From Bacteroidota bacterium (GTDB lineage Bacteria > Bacteroidota > Rhodothermia > Rhodothermales > Rubricoccaceae): 64,000 nt of DNA. Made by a program: the position numbers and the translations under genes. Below are positions 37,043 to 45,610 of this stretch, one piece after another. The stretch spans positions 438,356-502,355 of the forward strand of contig JBCBNX010000001.1 in assembly GCA_039821555.1 (NCBI GenBank). The letters are read 5' to 3'. Each line of letters starts with the position of its first letter. Position 1 is the stretch's first letter. A model generated the notes under the pieces. The model saw only the letters and a program-made list of their open reading frames with translations. It made no database searches and had not been told where the DNA came from.

Positions 37043-39184
37043 CTAGTACGCGAGCACGTTCCTGGCGGCCGCGATCACGTCGTCGTCCTGGGGGAGCACA
37101 GCCTTCTCAAGCGGGTCGGCATACGGGATCGAGCACCACGCGCCTGCAACACGGCGGATGGGCGCATCCAGATGGCCGAAGCTGCGATCAGCAATCTGGG
37201 CGGCGATCTCCGCGCCAAAACCCATGAACTCGTGATCTTCGTAGGCGACGAGGACGCGGTTGGTCTTTTTCACCGACGCCAGCACGGTATCCATGTCTAG
37301 CGGAAGAATGGTACGCAAGTCGATCACCTCTACGGAGACGCCGTCTTGCTTTTGCAAGGCTTTTGCTGCGTTGAGTGCCTTGTAGACGAGCGCACCCCAC
37401 GTCACAATCGTCAAGTCTGTACCTGCGCGAGCAATCGCAGCCTTGCCAAACGGGACGAGGTAGTCCGCGTTAGGCTCCGGGCGGCGCGCCGGACCCTGAC
37501 GATAGAGCGCTTTATGCTCTAGGAACAGCACGGGGTCCTCCATCCGGATCGCCGTCTTGAGCAGACCCTTGGCGTCCGCCGAGTTCGACGGGAACGCGAT
37601 CTGGAAGCCAGGCATGTGGCCGAAGATAGCCTCGATGTTCTGGCTATGGCAGAGCCCGCCGTGAATGTAGCCGCCCACGGGTACGCGGATCACCATCGGG
37701 CACGCCCAGGTGTTGTTGGAGCGGTAGCGCAGCGGAGCAACCTGGTTGCGTAGCTGCTGCATGGCAGGCCAAATGTAGTCGCCAAACTGAATTTCGACGA
37801 CGGGCTTGAACCCGGCGCACGAAAGGCCCACGGCGCTGCCCACGATCGAGTGCTCGGCGAGCGGACTGTTGAAGCAGCGATCGGCGCCGTGTTTCGAGGT
37901 GAGGCCCCGGGTCGCCGTAAATACGCCGCCCTTGCCGCCGGCTACGTCCTCACCGTAGACCAGCACACGCTCGTCGCGAGCCATCTCCTCATCGAGTGCA
38001 TGGTTGATGGCGTCGACCATGACGATGAGTTCGCCGTCGGGATCACTCGACTCGTAATCAAGGCCGAGGTCGGCTTCGGACACCACGAACTGCGTGGCTG
38101 TACTCGGCTCGGCAAGGGGCTGGCTCTCTGCCCAGCGTGCGGCATCTTCGACGGCCTGCTTTACCTCCGCTCGTAGTTCCACAACGTCGTCCAGCGTGAT
38201 CAAGCCTGCGTTTACGACCCGTCGCTCAAACCGGGCAATAGGGTCGCGCTGTTGATCCGCTTCGAGTTCATCGAGCGGTCGGTATTTCTTGTGGTCGTCC
38301 GATGAGGAGTGCGGAAGCAGGCGAACGACATCGGCATAGAGCGCCACAGGCCCACGACCTGCGCGGAGGTGTCCGGTGGCAGCTTTCGCTACGGCGAACG
38401 TGGTAAAGAAGTCTGTGCCATCGTAGCGGGCTCGTGTCAGGCCGGTGTAGCCCCCCAATAGCGGATAGATTGAGCCGCCAGCAGTCTGCTCATGGACCGG
38501 TACGGATATCGCGTAGCCGTTGTCCTGAACGTGGAAGAGCGCAGGGGCCTGTGCACGGCTGGCCCAGTTGAGGGCCTCGTGAAACGAGCCTTGGCTTGTA
38601 GACCCCTCGCCCCCCGAGATGTACGTCACCGCGTCGGTGCCTTGTCGCTGGCTAGCCAGGGCGAAGCCAACACCAGGCACCCACTGCGCGCCCACGGATG
38701 ACGAAGTGCTAAAAATTTGCAGGTCGCGGTGGCTGAAATGCTCTGGCATCTGGCGCCCACCGCTGAACGGGTCGGCCGCACGCGCGTGGTGTGCCAGCAT
38801 GACTTCCTGCGCCGTCACCCCGACGGAAAGCGCCGTTGCGAGATCTCGGTAGTACATCGCGAACCAGTCGTGCCCGCCGCGTAGATGCATGCCGAGTCCG
38901 ATCTGTGCAGCCTCATGGCCCGAAGCACCGATGTGGAAGAAGCCTTTCCCCTGCTTCAGCAAGGTGAGCATTTTCTCGTCAAGGCGACGCGATGTCAGCA
39001 TGGTGCGCAGAACGGCGCGGAGTTGCTCCGTCGAAAAGTCGTGCGGTCCGACAGGCTTGACCGTGAGGTCGCCTTCAAAACCTAGCAAAACGGCGCGGCC
39101 GTTTAGGTCGTGATCATCTAGTGTCGATCCCGTTGGAAGCGCTTTTTTCAGGGCGGGCGTTTGTTCAGACGCGGGGGGCTGCAT
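37043..39184 (-). CDS. 2-oxoacid dehydrogenase E1, fused alpha and beta subunits
   Basis: Thiamin-diphosphate enzyme of 713 residues that decarboxylates a 2-oxoacid and transfers the acyl group to E2 lipoate. The alpha part (about 1-340) has GKGFFHIGASGHEAAQIGLG, YYRDLATAL and the TPP-binding GGEGSTSQGSFHEALNWASR. The beta part (about 375-713) has VYGEDVAGGKGGVFTATRGL, NSPLAEHSIVGSAVGLS and VIDLRTILPLDMDTVL. The fused form is usual in Bacteroidota for the branched-chain enzyme, which would give propionyl-CoA for the adjacent prp genes; substrate is inference. No E2 or E3 gene is nearby. Confidence 0.9.
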   Translation of the reverse strand: MQPPASEQTPALKKALPTGSTLDDHDLNGRAVLLGFEGDLTVKPVGPHDFSTEQLRAVLRTMLTSRRLDEKMLTLLKQGKGFFHIGASGHEAAQIGLGMHLRGGHDWFAMYYRDLATALSVGVTAQEVMLAHHARAADPFSGGRQMPEHFSHRDLQIFSTSSSVGAQWVPGVGFALASQRQGTDAVTYISGGEGSTSQGSFHEALNWASRAQAPALFHVQDNGYAISVPVHEQTAGGSIYPLLGGYTGLTRARYDGTDFFTTFAVAKAATGHLRAGRGPVALYADVVRLLPHSSSDDHKKYRPLDELEADQQRDPIARFERRVVNAGLITLDDVVELRAEVKQAVEDAARWAESQPLAEPSTATQFVVSEADLGLDYESSDPDGELIVMVDAINHALDEEMARDERVLVYGEDVAGGKGGVFTATRGLTSKHGADRCFNSPLAEHSIVGSAVGLSCAGFKPVVEIQFGDYIWPAMQQLRNQVAPLRYRSNNTWACPMVIRVPVGGYIHGGLCHSQNIEAIFGHMPGFQIAFPSNSADAKGLLKTAIRMEDPVLFLEHKALYRQGPARRPEPNADYLVPFGKAAIARAGTDLTIVTWGALVYKALNAAKALQKQDGVSVEVIDLRTILPLDMDTVLASVKKTNRVLVAYEDHEFMGFGAEIAAQIADRSFGHLDAPIRRVAGAWCSIPYADPLEKAVLPQDDDVIAAARNVLAY

Positions 39185-39423
39185 AGCGGGGGGTGCAAGG
39201 CCAGGCGACTACCGGCCGGTGGGCAATTCCAGGAGCACGTCTTGCCCTACAAAGGACACACCGTGCAGAAGCGTGTTGAAGTCATGCTTCGATGGCGCCG
39301 GAAGGACGAGACGCCTGATAAAAGTATACGCGCCGTCGTCGTTCCCAAAATGAAAGGCCCAACGAGGGTTCGGTCAACATTTCGCAGAGGCCGCGTCAAA
39401 CGACGGCCAGCGAAACCCGACCG
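39185..39423. other. Intergenic region between prenyl synthase and E1
   Basis: No coding frame I trust. It must hold the E1 promoter on the minus strand. A TATACT on that strand near 39325 is a possible -10 element, but I find no convincing -35 element at the right spacing. Confidence 0.3.
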
Positions 39424-40491
39424 TCACACACTGCGACGTCCCATCTGTTCGACCAGCCCCAGCAACAAGGACGCAGACTCGGAGGGGGGCAATGCTGCCT
39501 CAAGCGCCTCGCGGCCATCCGTCGTGTGTTTAGCAACGGTACGCTGTGCGTGCGCGAGCACCCCGATACGCTCCATTCGCCTTGCCGCCTCCACGACGTG
39601 CTCTTGAGGGAGCCCGCCCTCCGAAAGGATGCGACGGAAAAACGCGGCATCCTCCGGGTTCGCTTCCCCACGGTTCACCAAGTCATCGGACGTCCGTTCC
39701 AATGCGCAGAGCAGCAGATATGCCTTCTTGCCTTCGATGAGATCGCCGCCTATCGTCTTGCCCCACCCTGGGGAATTCGCCGTCAAGTCGAGCAGATCAT
39801 CCTGGATCTGGAAAGCGCGGCCTAGCTCGCGACCTGCACGCACGAGAAGTGCACGTGTCTCCGCATCGGCGCCTGCAACGACGGCCCCGATTTCGAAGCA
39901 GCATTCAAGGAGAGCGGCCGTCTTGCCTTCGATCATGCGTAGGTAGTCCCCGACCGAAACGTCGTCGGTCTGCTCGAACGCCATATCGAGGGCTTGCCCT
40001 TCGCAAAGACGAGCCACCATGCCGTTGTAGACCCGGAGCATTGCACCCAAGTCACCTCCTGTCGCCTGAGAGAGCAGATCGTAGCTCAGACCCATCATCG
40101 CATCGCCAACGAGAATAGCGGTGGACTCGTCCCATACGCGGTGCACGGTCGCACGCCCCCGGCGCTGCGCGGCCTTATCCATGATGTCATCGTGGACGAG
40201 GGTGAAGTTGTGAAATACCTCCACTGCAAGTGCCGCTGGCATCGCTTCTTCCGGTTGCGCACCGAGGGCTTCAGCGGTGAGAAGCAGCAGAACCGGACGG
40301 AGGCGTTTGCCGCCACCCGACAGGATGTAGCGCACCGGCTCGTAGAGCTGGGGCGGCGACGCGGGAAGGTCTAGGCGAGACAGCCGCTCGTCAACATGGG
40401 CAACGAGCGTGGCAACGCGGGTGTGAGGCACAGCCGCAGCTGGCAGAGACGTAGCAGTGGGCAACAGCGAGACGGGGTCAGTACGAGTCAT
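39424..40491 (-). CDS. Polyprenyl synthase, probably GGPP synthase
   Basis: Trans-isoprenyl diphosphate synthase of 355 residues. The first Asp-rich motif is DDIMD in FHNFTLVHDDIMD, the second is DDLLD in FQIQDDLLD, and GGGKRLRPVLLLL precedes them. The first motif has no two-residue insertion and has an aromatic Phe five residues upstream. That pattern is known from archaeal-type GGPP synthases. A C20 product would feed carotenoid synthesis, but longer quinone side chains remain possible. The ATG at 40491 is preferred over a TTG at 40509. Confidence 0.88.
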   Translation of the reverse strand: MTRTDPVSLLPTATSLPAAAVPHTRVATLVAHVDERLSRLDLPASPPQLYEPVRYILSGGGKRLRPVLLLLTAEALGAQPEEAMPAALAVEVFHNFTLVHDDIMDKAAQRRGRATVHRVWDESTAILVGDAMMGLSYDLLSQATGGDLGAMLRVYNGMVARLCEGQALDMAFEQTDDVSVGDYLRMIEGKTAALLECCFEIGAVVAGADAETRALLVRAGRELGRAFQIQDDLLDLTANSPGWGKTIGGDLIEGKKAYLLLCALERTSDDLVNRGEANPEDAAFFRRILSEGGLPQEHVVEAARRMERIGVLAHAQRTVAKHTTDGREALEAALPPSESASLLLGLVEQMGRRSV

Positions 40492-40808
40492 CGGGGCGAA
40501 GACGAGCAATGTGCCGGACTATATGCAGTGCTGTGCATGACCGGCGAGATTGGTCATCGGTGAGGGGTGACGAAAGATACTGTGCGGCTCCGTTCCTTCG
40601 GCGCGTTGTGCGACGAACGGTGGTTTGATCTGAGGCCGCGGCGCCTATTTATTCCGGCAGATCCGTCTCCAATGCGAGAAGGGGGCCTGGATGCCATAGC
40701 GAGATGTTCCACCCGTTACATGGCAGGGATTACATGGCGGGGAGCTTTGCCGGGTTCGCTCCGTAGACCTCGGGCACTTCTTTTCTGCCCTTCTGTTTTC
40801 GTTGGCCT
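40492..40808. other. Divergent intergenic region before photolyase
   Basis: About 317 bases between the divergent prenyl synthase and photolyase genes. It must hold promoters for both. I see a short direct repeat TACATGGCAGGGA / TACATGGCGGGGA near 40717-40744 but no coding frame or recognised operator. Confidence 0.4.
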
Positions 40809-42263
40809 ATGACCACCATCGTCTGGTTCCACTCGGACCTGCGGCTCGCCGACAATCCGGCTCTCAACTACGCCGTCGAATCGAGCGATACCGTCATCCC
40901 GGTTTTCCTGTGGGACGTCAACGCGGAGCGCGACGCTTCGCAGCGCGACGCGGTGGGCGCTGCACACCTGGTGTGGCTTCGCCACGCACTTCCCGCACTT
41001 AGTGCGTCTCTTCGTAATCACGGTAGCCATCTCATCCTACGACGCGGCGATACGCTCGACCAACTCAACCACCTTGTCGAAGAGCTTGGAGCCGAGTCCG
41101 TCGTCTGGAACCAGAGGCATACCCCCTCGATGGCAGCACGCGACCTGGATATCGCAGAAGCGCTACGCGGGGACGGAGTGCAGGTGTCCACGTTTTCTGG
41201 TCAGCTGCTGCATGAACCGGAAGCGATCCAAACGGGTAGCGGCGGGCCCTATCGCGTCTACACACCGTTCTGGAAGAAATTCAGCAACCAGGTACATGTT
41301 GGCGCTCCCATCGATTGCCCTCGGATGGGGCCGTCGAAGGCACCGGACACCTGGCCAGATTCGGACGACATTGCCGACTGGAGCTTCGATGCAACCGTCC
41401 AGGACGGCGTAGACTGGTCGAAGGATATTCGCGGTACGTGGACCCCGACCGAGGATGCCGCGCACGACCTGCTCGACGCATTCCTGGAGACCGGCGCGAC
41501 TGGCTATGCCGACGACCGGAACCGACCTGACATGCAGGGTACCTCCAGGCTGTCGCCCTACCTACATTTCGGACATATCTCGCCACGCCAAGTTTGGGAT
41601 CGCGTGGAGAGCTGGGTCCAGAACGGCGTCATGCGCGACGGTGCCGACGTTTTTTTGAAGGAGATTGCCTGGCGCGAATTCTCCTACCACGTGCTGCATC
41701 ACTACCCTGACACACCCACTGAACCGCTCAAAGAGAAGTATGCCCCGTTCCCCTGGGTCGACAACGAATCAGGACTTCGTCGCTGGCAGCGCGGCCTGAC
41801 AGGGTACCCGATCGTGGATGCTGGCATGAGACAGCTGCGGGCGACTGGCTGGATGCACAACCGAGTCCGCATGATCGCAGCATCGTTCCTGACGAAGGAT
41901 TTGCTCATCTCATGGCAAGAGGGCGCAGCGTGGTTTTGGGAGCATCTCGTCGATGCCGACTTGGCAAACAACACGATGGGCTGGCAGTGGGCCGCCGGGT
42001 GTGGCGCTGACGCCCAGCCCTTCTTTCGCATCTTCAACCCGGTAAGCCAAGGAACACGGTACGACCCCGACGGCCATTACGTGAAACGGTGGGTCCCCGA
42101 ACTCGCTGATGTGCCGACCAAACACGTCCATGCCCCGTGGGATGCGCCCGCTTCGGTACTGCGCAGGGCCAACGTGCAGCTTGGCGCCGACTATCCACGA
42201 CCGATGGTCGATCACAAGGCGGCTCGCCAGCGCGCCTTGGAGGCACTTGACACAATCAAGTGA
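40809..42263 (+). CDS. phrB: Deoxyribodipyrimidine photolyase (cryptochrome family, class I-like)
   Basis: Blue-light flavoenzyme of 484 residues that splits cyclobutane pyrimidine dimers. The N-terminal antenna domain starts TTIVWFHSDLRLADNPALNYA. The FAD domain contains SRLSPYLHFGHISPRQVW, KEIAWREFSYHVLHHYP, GYPIVDAGMRQLRATGWMHNRVRMI and the FAD-contacting WEHLVDADLANNTMGWQWAAG. These motifs fit class I CPD photolyases. It suits a pigmented organism in sunlit habitats. Start ATG at 40809. Confidence 0.95.
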   Translation: MTTIVWFHSDLRLADNPALNYAVESSDTVIPVFLWDVNAERDASQRDAVGAAHLVWLRHALPALSASLRNHGSHLILRRGDTLDQLNHLVEELGAESVVWNQRHTPSMAARDLDIAEALRGDGVQVSTFSGQLLHEPEAIQTGSGGPYRVYTPFWKKFSNQVHVGAPIDCPRMGPSKAPDTWPDSDDIADWSFDATVQDGVDWSKDIRGTWTPTEDAAHDLLDAFLETGATGYADDRNRPDMQGTSRLSPYLHFGHISPRQVWDRVESWVQNGVMRDGADVFLKEIAWREFSYHVLHHYPDTPTEPLKEKYAPFPWVDNESGLRRWQRGLTGYPIVDAGMRQLRATGWMHNRVRMIAASFLTKDLLISWQEGAAWFWEHLVDADLANNTMGWQWAAGCGADAQPFFRIFNPVSQGTRYDPDGHYVKRWVPELADVPTKHVHAPWDAPASVLRRANVQLGADYPRPMVDHKAARQRALEALDTIK

Positions 42264-42340
42264 GACGCGGCCACCACATTGTTCGACAGCGGTCTCGCTA
42301 GCTTTTTGCCCCTCCCCCACGTTCCTGTCACGCCGCTCCC

Positions 42341-43777
42341 TTGCCCACGTTTACCCGCTCAACCACGGTAGCTCAAGCGTCTCCCGCCCTCTTCGCGTGG
42401 CATGAGCGCCCGGGCGCATTTGAGCGTCTCTCGCCGCCCTGGCAGCCGGTGCGCCTACGCTCGTTTGAAGGCATACGCGAGGGCCAGCGCGCTGTGATTG
42501 CGATGCCGGTCGGCCCGCTGACCATGACCTGGATCGCAGAGCACAGGGACTACCATCCCGTCTCATCCATCGATGCAGCGGGGGCCTTCACCGATATCCA
42601 AGTCAAGGGGCCGTTCGCATCGTGGCGGCACACCCATCGCATGGTTCCCGGCGGACCTGCCGAGAGCACACTCCGTGACGAGATCGTGTACGATCTGCCG
42701 CTATCGCGCGTGGCGCAACCGCTAGGTGGTTGGCTGGCTGAAGGCGAACTTGACCGAGTCTTTGCCTTCCGGCACCGGGTTACGCGGAACGATCTCGCGG
42801 CACACGCCCGGGCTCAGCTTGATCCCCTCACCATAGCCGTAACCGGTGGCAGCGGGCATATTGGCTCGCAGCTCATACCGTTTCTCACCGCGGGGGGGCA
42901 TCGCGTGGTACAGCTTGTCCGGAACGCCCGGTCTGTTCCACCCGCGTGGTATGGCGACAACCTCCGGTATGCCCGCTGGGACATCGACCAAGGCTACGTT
43001 GACCGAAGCGCTCTCGAAGGCGTGGATGCAGTTATCCATCTTGCTGGCGAAGGTGTGTTCGCGCCACGATGGTCGGTCCAGAAGAGGCGCGCTATCCTTG
43101 AGAGCCGAGCCAAAGGAACGCGCCTTCTTTCCCAGACACTCTCGGAGCTGGACCAGAAGCCGTCCGTGCTGCTGTCGAGTTCGGCGTCGGGCTTGTACGG
43201 AGACCGTGGCGACCAGCTCCTGACGGAAAACGACATCGCAGGATCCGGCTTTCTGGCTGACGTGTGTAAAGTATGGGAAGCGGCGACTCAGCCCGCCGAG
43301 GAGGCGGGCATCCGGACGGTTCATCTCCGGACTGGGGTCGTCCTCGATGCGAGGGGCGGCGCTTTGGGACTGATGAAAACGCCGTTCGCAGCAGGCCTCG
43401 GCGGGTGGATTGGGCGCGGCGACACGTACACGCCCTGGATTGCCCTTGACGACGTGCTCTACGCGATGCTGCACCTCCTCGGTGCTACGCCACTTGCGGG
43501 TCCGGTCAACTTCAGCGCCCCGCAGCCGCTCCCGTTCAAACAGTTCGCAAAGCGGCTCGGCCGCGTGCTCGGGCGTCCGGTGTTGCTGCGCGTCCCCCGC
43601 GTCGCCGCGTCGTCGCTCGGAGGAGAGGCCATCGAGAACATTGCGCTCACCAGCCAGCGCATGATCCCTCATCGCCTCCTCGAAAGCGGCTTCGAGTTCA
43701 CTTTCCCGACCATCGATGCGGCCTTTTGTCACACGCTGGGAAAGACGATTGACGTTAAAGCTCTGATGCGGGCGTGA
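42341..43777 (+). CDS. TIGR01777-family SDR epimerase with N-terminal SRPBCC-like domain
   Basis: Protein of 478 residues. Residues about 1-150 form a START/SRPBCC-like ligand-binding domain (FAWHERPGAFERLSPPWQPV). Residues about 165-478 are an atypical short-chain dehydrogenase with VTGGSGHIGSQLIPFL, VIHLAGEGVFAPRWS, SSSASGLYGDRGD and YTPWIALDD, the TIGR01777 pattern. The fused form is common in Bacteroidota and Actinobacteria; the substrate is unknown. The start is TTG at 42341. The stop overlaps the lipase start as GTGA. Confidence 0.88.
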   Translation: MPTFTRSTTVAQASPALFAWHERPGAFERLSPPWQPVRLRSFEGIREGQRAVIAMPVGPLTMTWIAEHRDYHPVSSIDAAGAFTDIQVKGPFASWRHTHRMVPGGPAESTLRDEIVYDLPLSRVAQPLGGWLAEGELDRVFAFRHRVTRNDLAAHARAQLDPLTIAVTGGSGHIGSQLIPFLTAGGHRVVQLVRNARSVPPAWYGDNLRYARWDIDQGYVDRSALEGVDAVIHLAGEGVFAPRWSVQKRRAILESRAKGTRLLSQTLSELDQKPSVLLSSSASGLYGDRGDQLLTENDIAGSGFLADVCKVWEAATQPAEEAGIRTVHLRTGVVLDARGGALGLMKTPFAAGLGGWIGRGDTYTPWIALDDVLYAMLHLLGATPLAGPVNFSAPQPLPFKQFAKRLGRVLGRPVLLRVPRVAASSLGGEAIENIALTSQRMIPHRLLESGFEFTFPTIDAAFCHTLGKTIDVKALMRA

Positions 43778-44640
43778 AGGATGCAGGCGTGAGGGTACCT
43801 CGTTTTCTTCGCCGCCTCGTTGAGCTAGCTCCGGCACCACAACCGCCGCTGCTCAAGCTTCGCCATCCGCTGGTGCTCATGCATGGCTTCGGCGCCATGG
43901 CCAACGTTGTGCAATGCGGCGTCTTGCACAACGAGGCGATGTACCTCCGTGGCCGAGGCGTTCTAGCCTATGCACCCCACGTCAACCCGTACGATACGAT
44001 TCAAACACGGGCGGAGGCCTGGGCGGATCGGTTCGAGCTCATCTATCGGGAAACAGGGGCTGATCGGCTCAACTTGATCGCGTTCTCGTCTGCCGGCCTC
44101 GATGCGCGGTTCCTGGTCGAGTCACTTGGATACGCGTCCCGCGTCGCCTCCGTGGTCACAGTGGCCTGCCCGCACCGTGGCTCGCCGCTCGCCGAATGGG
44201 TGCTGGCAAAGCCACGATGGCTGAAAACCCCCGCGATTGCGGTCATGAGCAGCATGGGCGCTGCAGCCTACGGGCACGCCCCGCCCTCTACCGTCGACGG
44301 ACTACGCCAGTTGACACCGCAGTCCGTTCTCCACCGGTTCGATCCCCTGCAAACGCTACCTGATCCTATCTACTGTGCTTCGGTGTCGAGCCGTGCTGGA
44401 ATAGGCGCCCCTGTCGCCATCCAGTATGTACCGCTTATGGTGACCAACCGGCTGTTGTACCAGCTTGGGGGCATCAACGATGGCATCGTGCCCACGGCGA
44501 GTATGGTTTGGGGACACCACCTCGGAGCGGTCGATGCGGATCACGCTGCGTTGGTTGGGATGAAGCTTGTACCTGGAGGACTAGATTCTCGGGTGTTGTA
44601 CCGCAGTCTCGTCGCCCACCTGGCTGCACGCGGATTGTAA
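43774..44640 (+). CDS. Lipase-like alpha/beta hydrolase with altered nucleophile elbow
   Basis: Protein of 288 residues resembling family I.1/I.2 bacterial lipases. HPLVLMHGFGAMANVV holds the oxyanion-hole region, and VVTVACPHRGSPLAEW and NDGIVPTASMVWG match the regions following the nucleophile. The nucleophile elbow, usually GHSxGG, reads AFSSAGLD, keeping the Ser but losing both flanking glycines of GxSxG. The catalytic Asp is likely in NDGIVP and the His in DADHAALVG. The GTG start overlaps the upstream stop. Activity may be weakened or altered. Confidence 0.8.
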   Translation: MKDAGVRVPRFLRRLVELAPAPQPPLLKLRHPLVLMHGFGAMANVVQCGVLHNEAMYLRGRGVLAYAPHVNPYDTIQTRAEAWADRFELIYRETGADRLNLIAFSSAGLDARFLVESLGYASRVASVVTVACPHRGSPLAEWVLAKPRWLKTPAIAVMSSMGAAAYGHAPPSTVDGLRQLTPQSVLHRFDPLQTLPDPIYCASVSSRAGIGAPVAIQYVPLMVTNRLLYQLGGINDGIVPTASMVWGHHLGAVDADHAALVGMKLVPGGLDSRVLYRSLVAHLAARGL

Positions 44641-44644
44641 ACCG

Positions 44645-45427
44645 CTACAACGGCAACGCGACAGCGACCGCGCACCCGTGCACCTCTGCGGTATGGATAC
44701 GCCAGCGGGTCCCTTCGACCTCAGCCGTGGCTGCGTAGGCGTCTCCTCCAACAAGTGCAAGGCGCACCTTTTTCGGTGACGTACGAAAGCCCGTCCGGAT
44801 TGCCTTCAGTACCGCTTCCTTCACGGCCCAGCACCGAACGATGGTGGTTCGTGGATCTTCGTTGTTGTGCTTAGACCATTCTTGCAATAGCGGGTATTCA
44901 TCGGGGTGGAGCAGAAATCTATACAGGTCTGCCCGACGCGGCTTCAGCGCTTCTACATCTACGCCAACGGCCGTGCCTGCGTACGCCGCGAACGCGAGCG
45001 GCAACGCATCCGGGGTCAGCGTGTGCGACAGGGACACGTCAAGAGAGTGGCCCGTGACCTCTGGTGCGCCATCGTCCGCGACGAACAATGGCACATCCGC
45101 GGGTTTGTACCCAAGATGATCGCCGAGCAAGGTCCGTACGACGGTTCTACCGAGGGTAAACAGGACGCGGCGTGTAGGATGTCCGAACGACTTAACCCGG
45201 ACGCGTTCCTCAGCAGAAAGTACCGCTCCGTCAGCGTGACCTAGCGCCGCTCGCAGCCCCACACCGTCTGGGAGGGCAAGCGGTTTCTGCAAGTCATAAT
45301 CAAACGACAACGAAAGTGGCAAAGCAGGAACCCATGTCGATAGTTGACCCTGTGGCGTGCGCGGATTCGAAGGTATGTGCGGGATGCTGACTAGCGCATC
45401 GCGGATGACGCTGTTAACATCGGGCAT
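44645..45427 (-). CDS. 4'-phosphopantetheinyl transferase superfamily protein
   Basis: Transfers phosphopantetheine from CoA to acyl or peptidyl carrier proteins. The protein has 260 residues, the size of Sfp-type enzymes. The Mg-binding GVDVEALKPRR and the downstream WAVKEAVLKAIRTGF are the diagnostic motifs. No carrier-protein, polyketide or nonribosomal-peptide genes are in the window, so the target is unknown. It converges with the lipase-like gene, 4 bases apart, and diverges from the acyl-CoA dehydrogenase. Confidence 0.9.
   Translation of the reverse strand: MPDVNSVIRDALVSIPHIPSNPRTPQGQLSTWVPALPLSLSFDYDLQKPLALPDGVGLRAALGHADGAVLSAEERVRVKSFGHPTRRVLFTLGRTVVRTLLGDHLGYKPADVPLFVADDGAPEVTGHSLDVSLSHTLTPDALPLAFAAYAGTAVGVDVEALKPRRADLYRFLLHPDEYPLLQEWSKHNNEDPRTTIVRCWAVKEAVLKAIRTGFRTSPKKVRLALVGGDAYAATAEVEGTRWRIHTAEVHGCAVAVALPL
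44883..44893 (-). repeat. Polar motif copy 11 (minus strand, CCGCTATTGCA)
   Basis: Minus-strand copy in the phosphopantetheinyl transferase gene, matching copy 2 in reverse orientation. Confidence 0.5.
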
Positions 45428-45610
45428 CGCGTGTCGTATTCACTGTCCGGACATTTCACAGGCCCATGTTTCTCCCACAATGCGGTGTGCTGTGAAACGA
45501 AACCGCGTTCTCAAGCGTGCCTGCGCTACGCCAACACCTTCCGCCACCTTTTTGCACAGCCCTACCTTGCCACAGCGACTGTGGTGCTGTGCAAAGCCTC
45601 GCCAAGTCCT

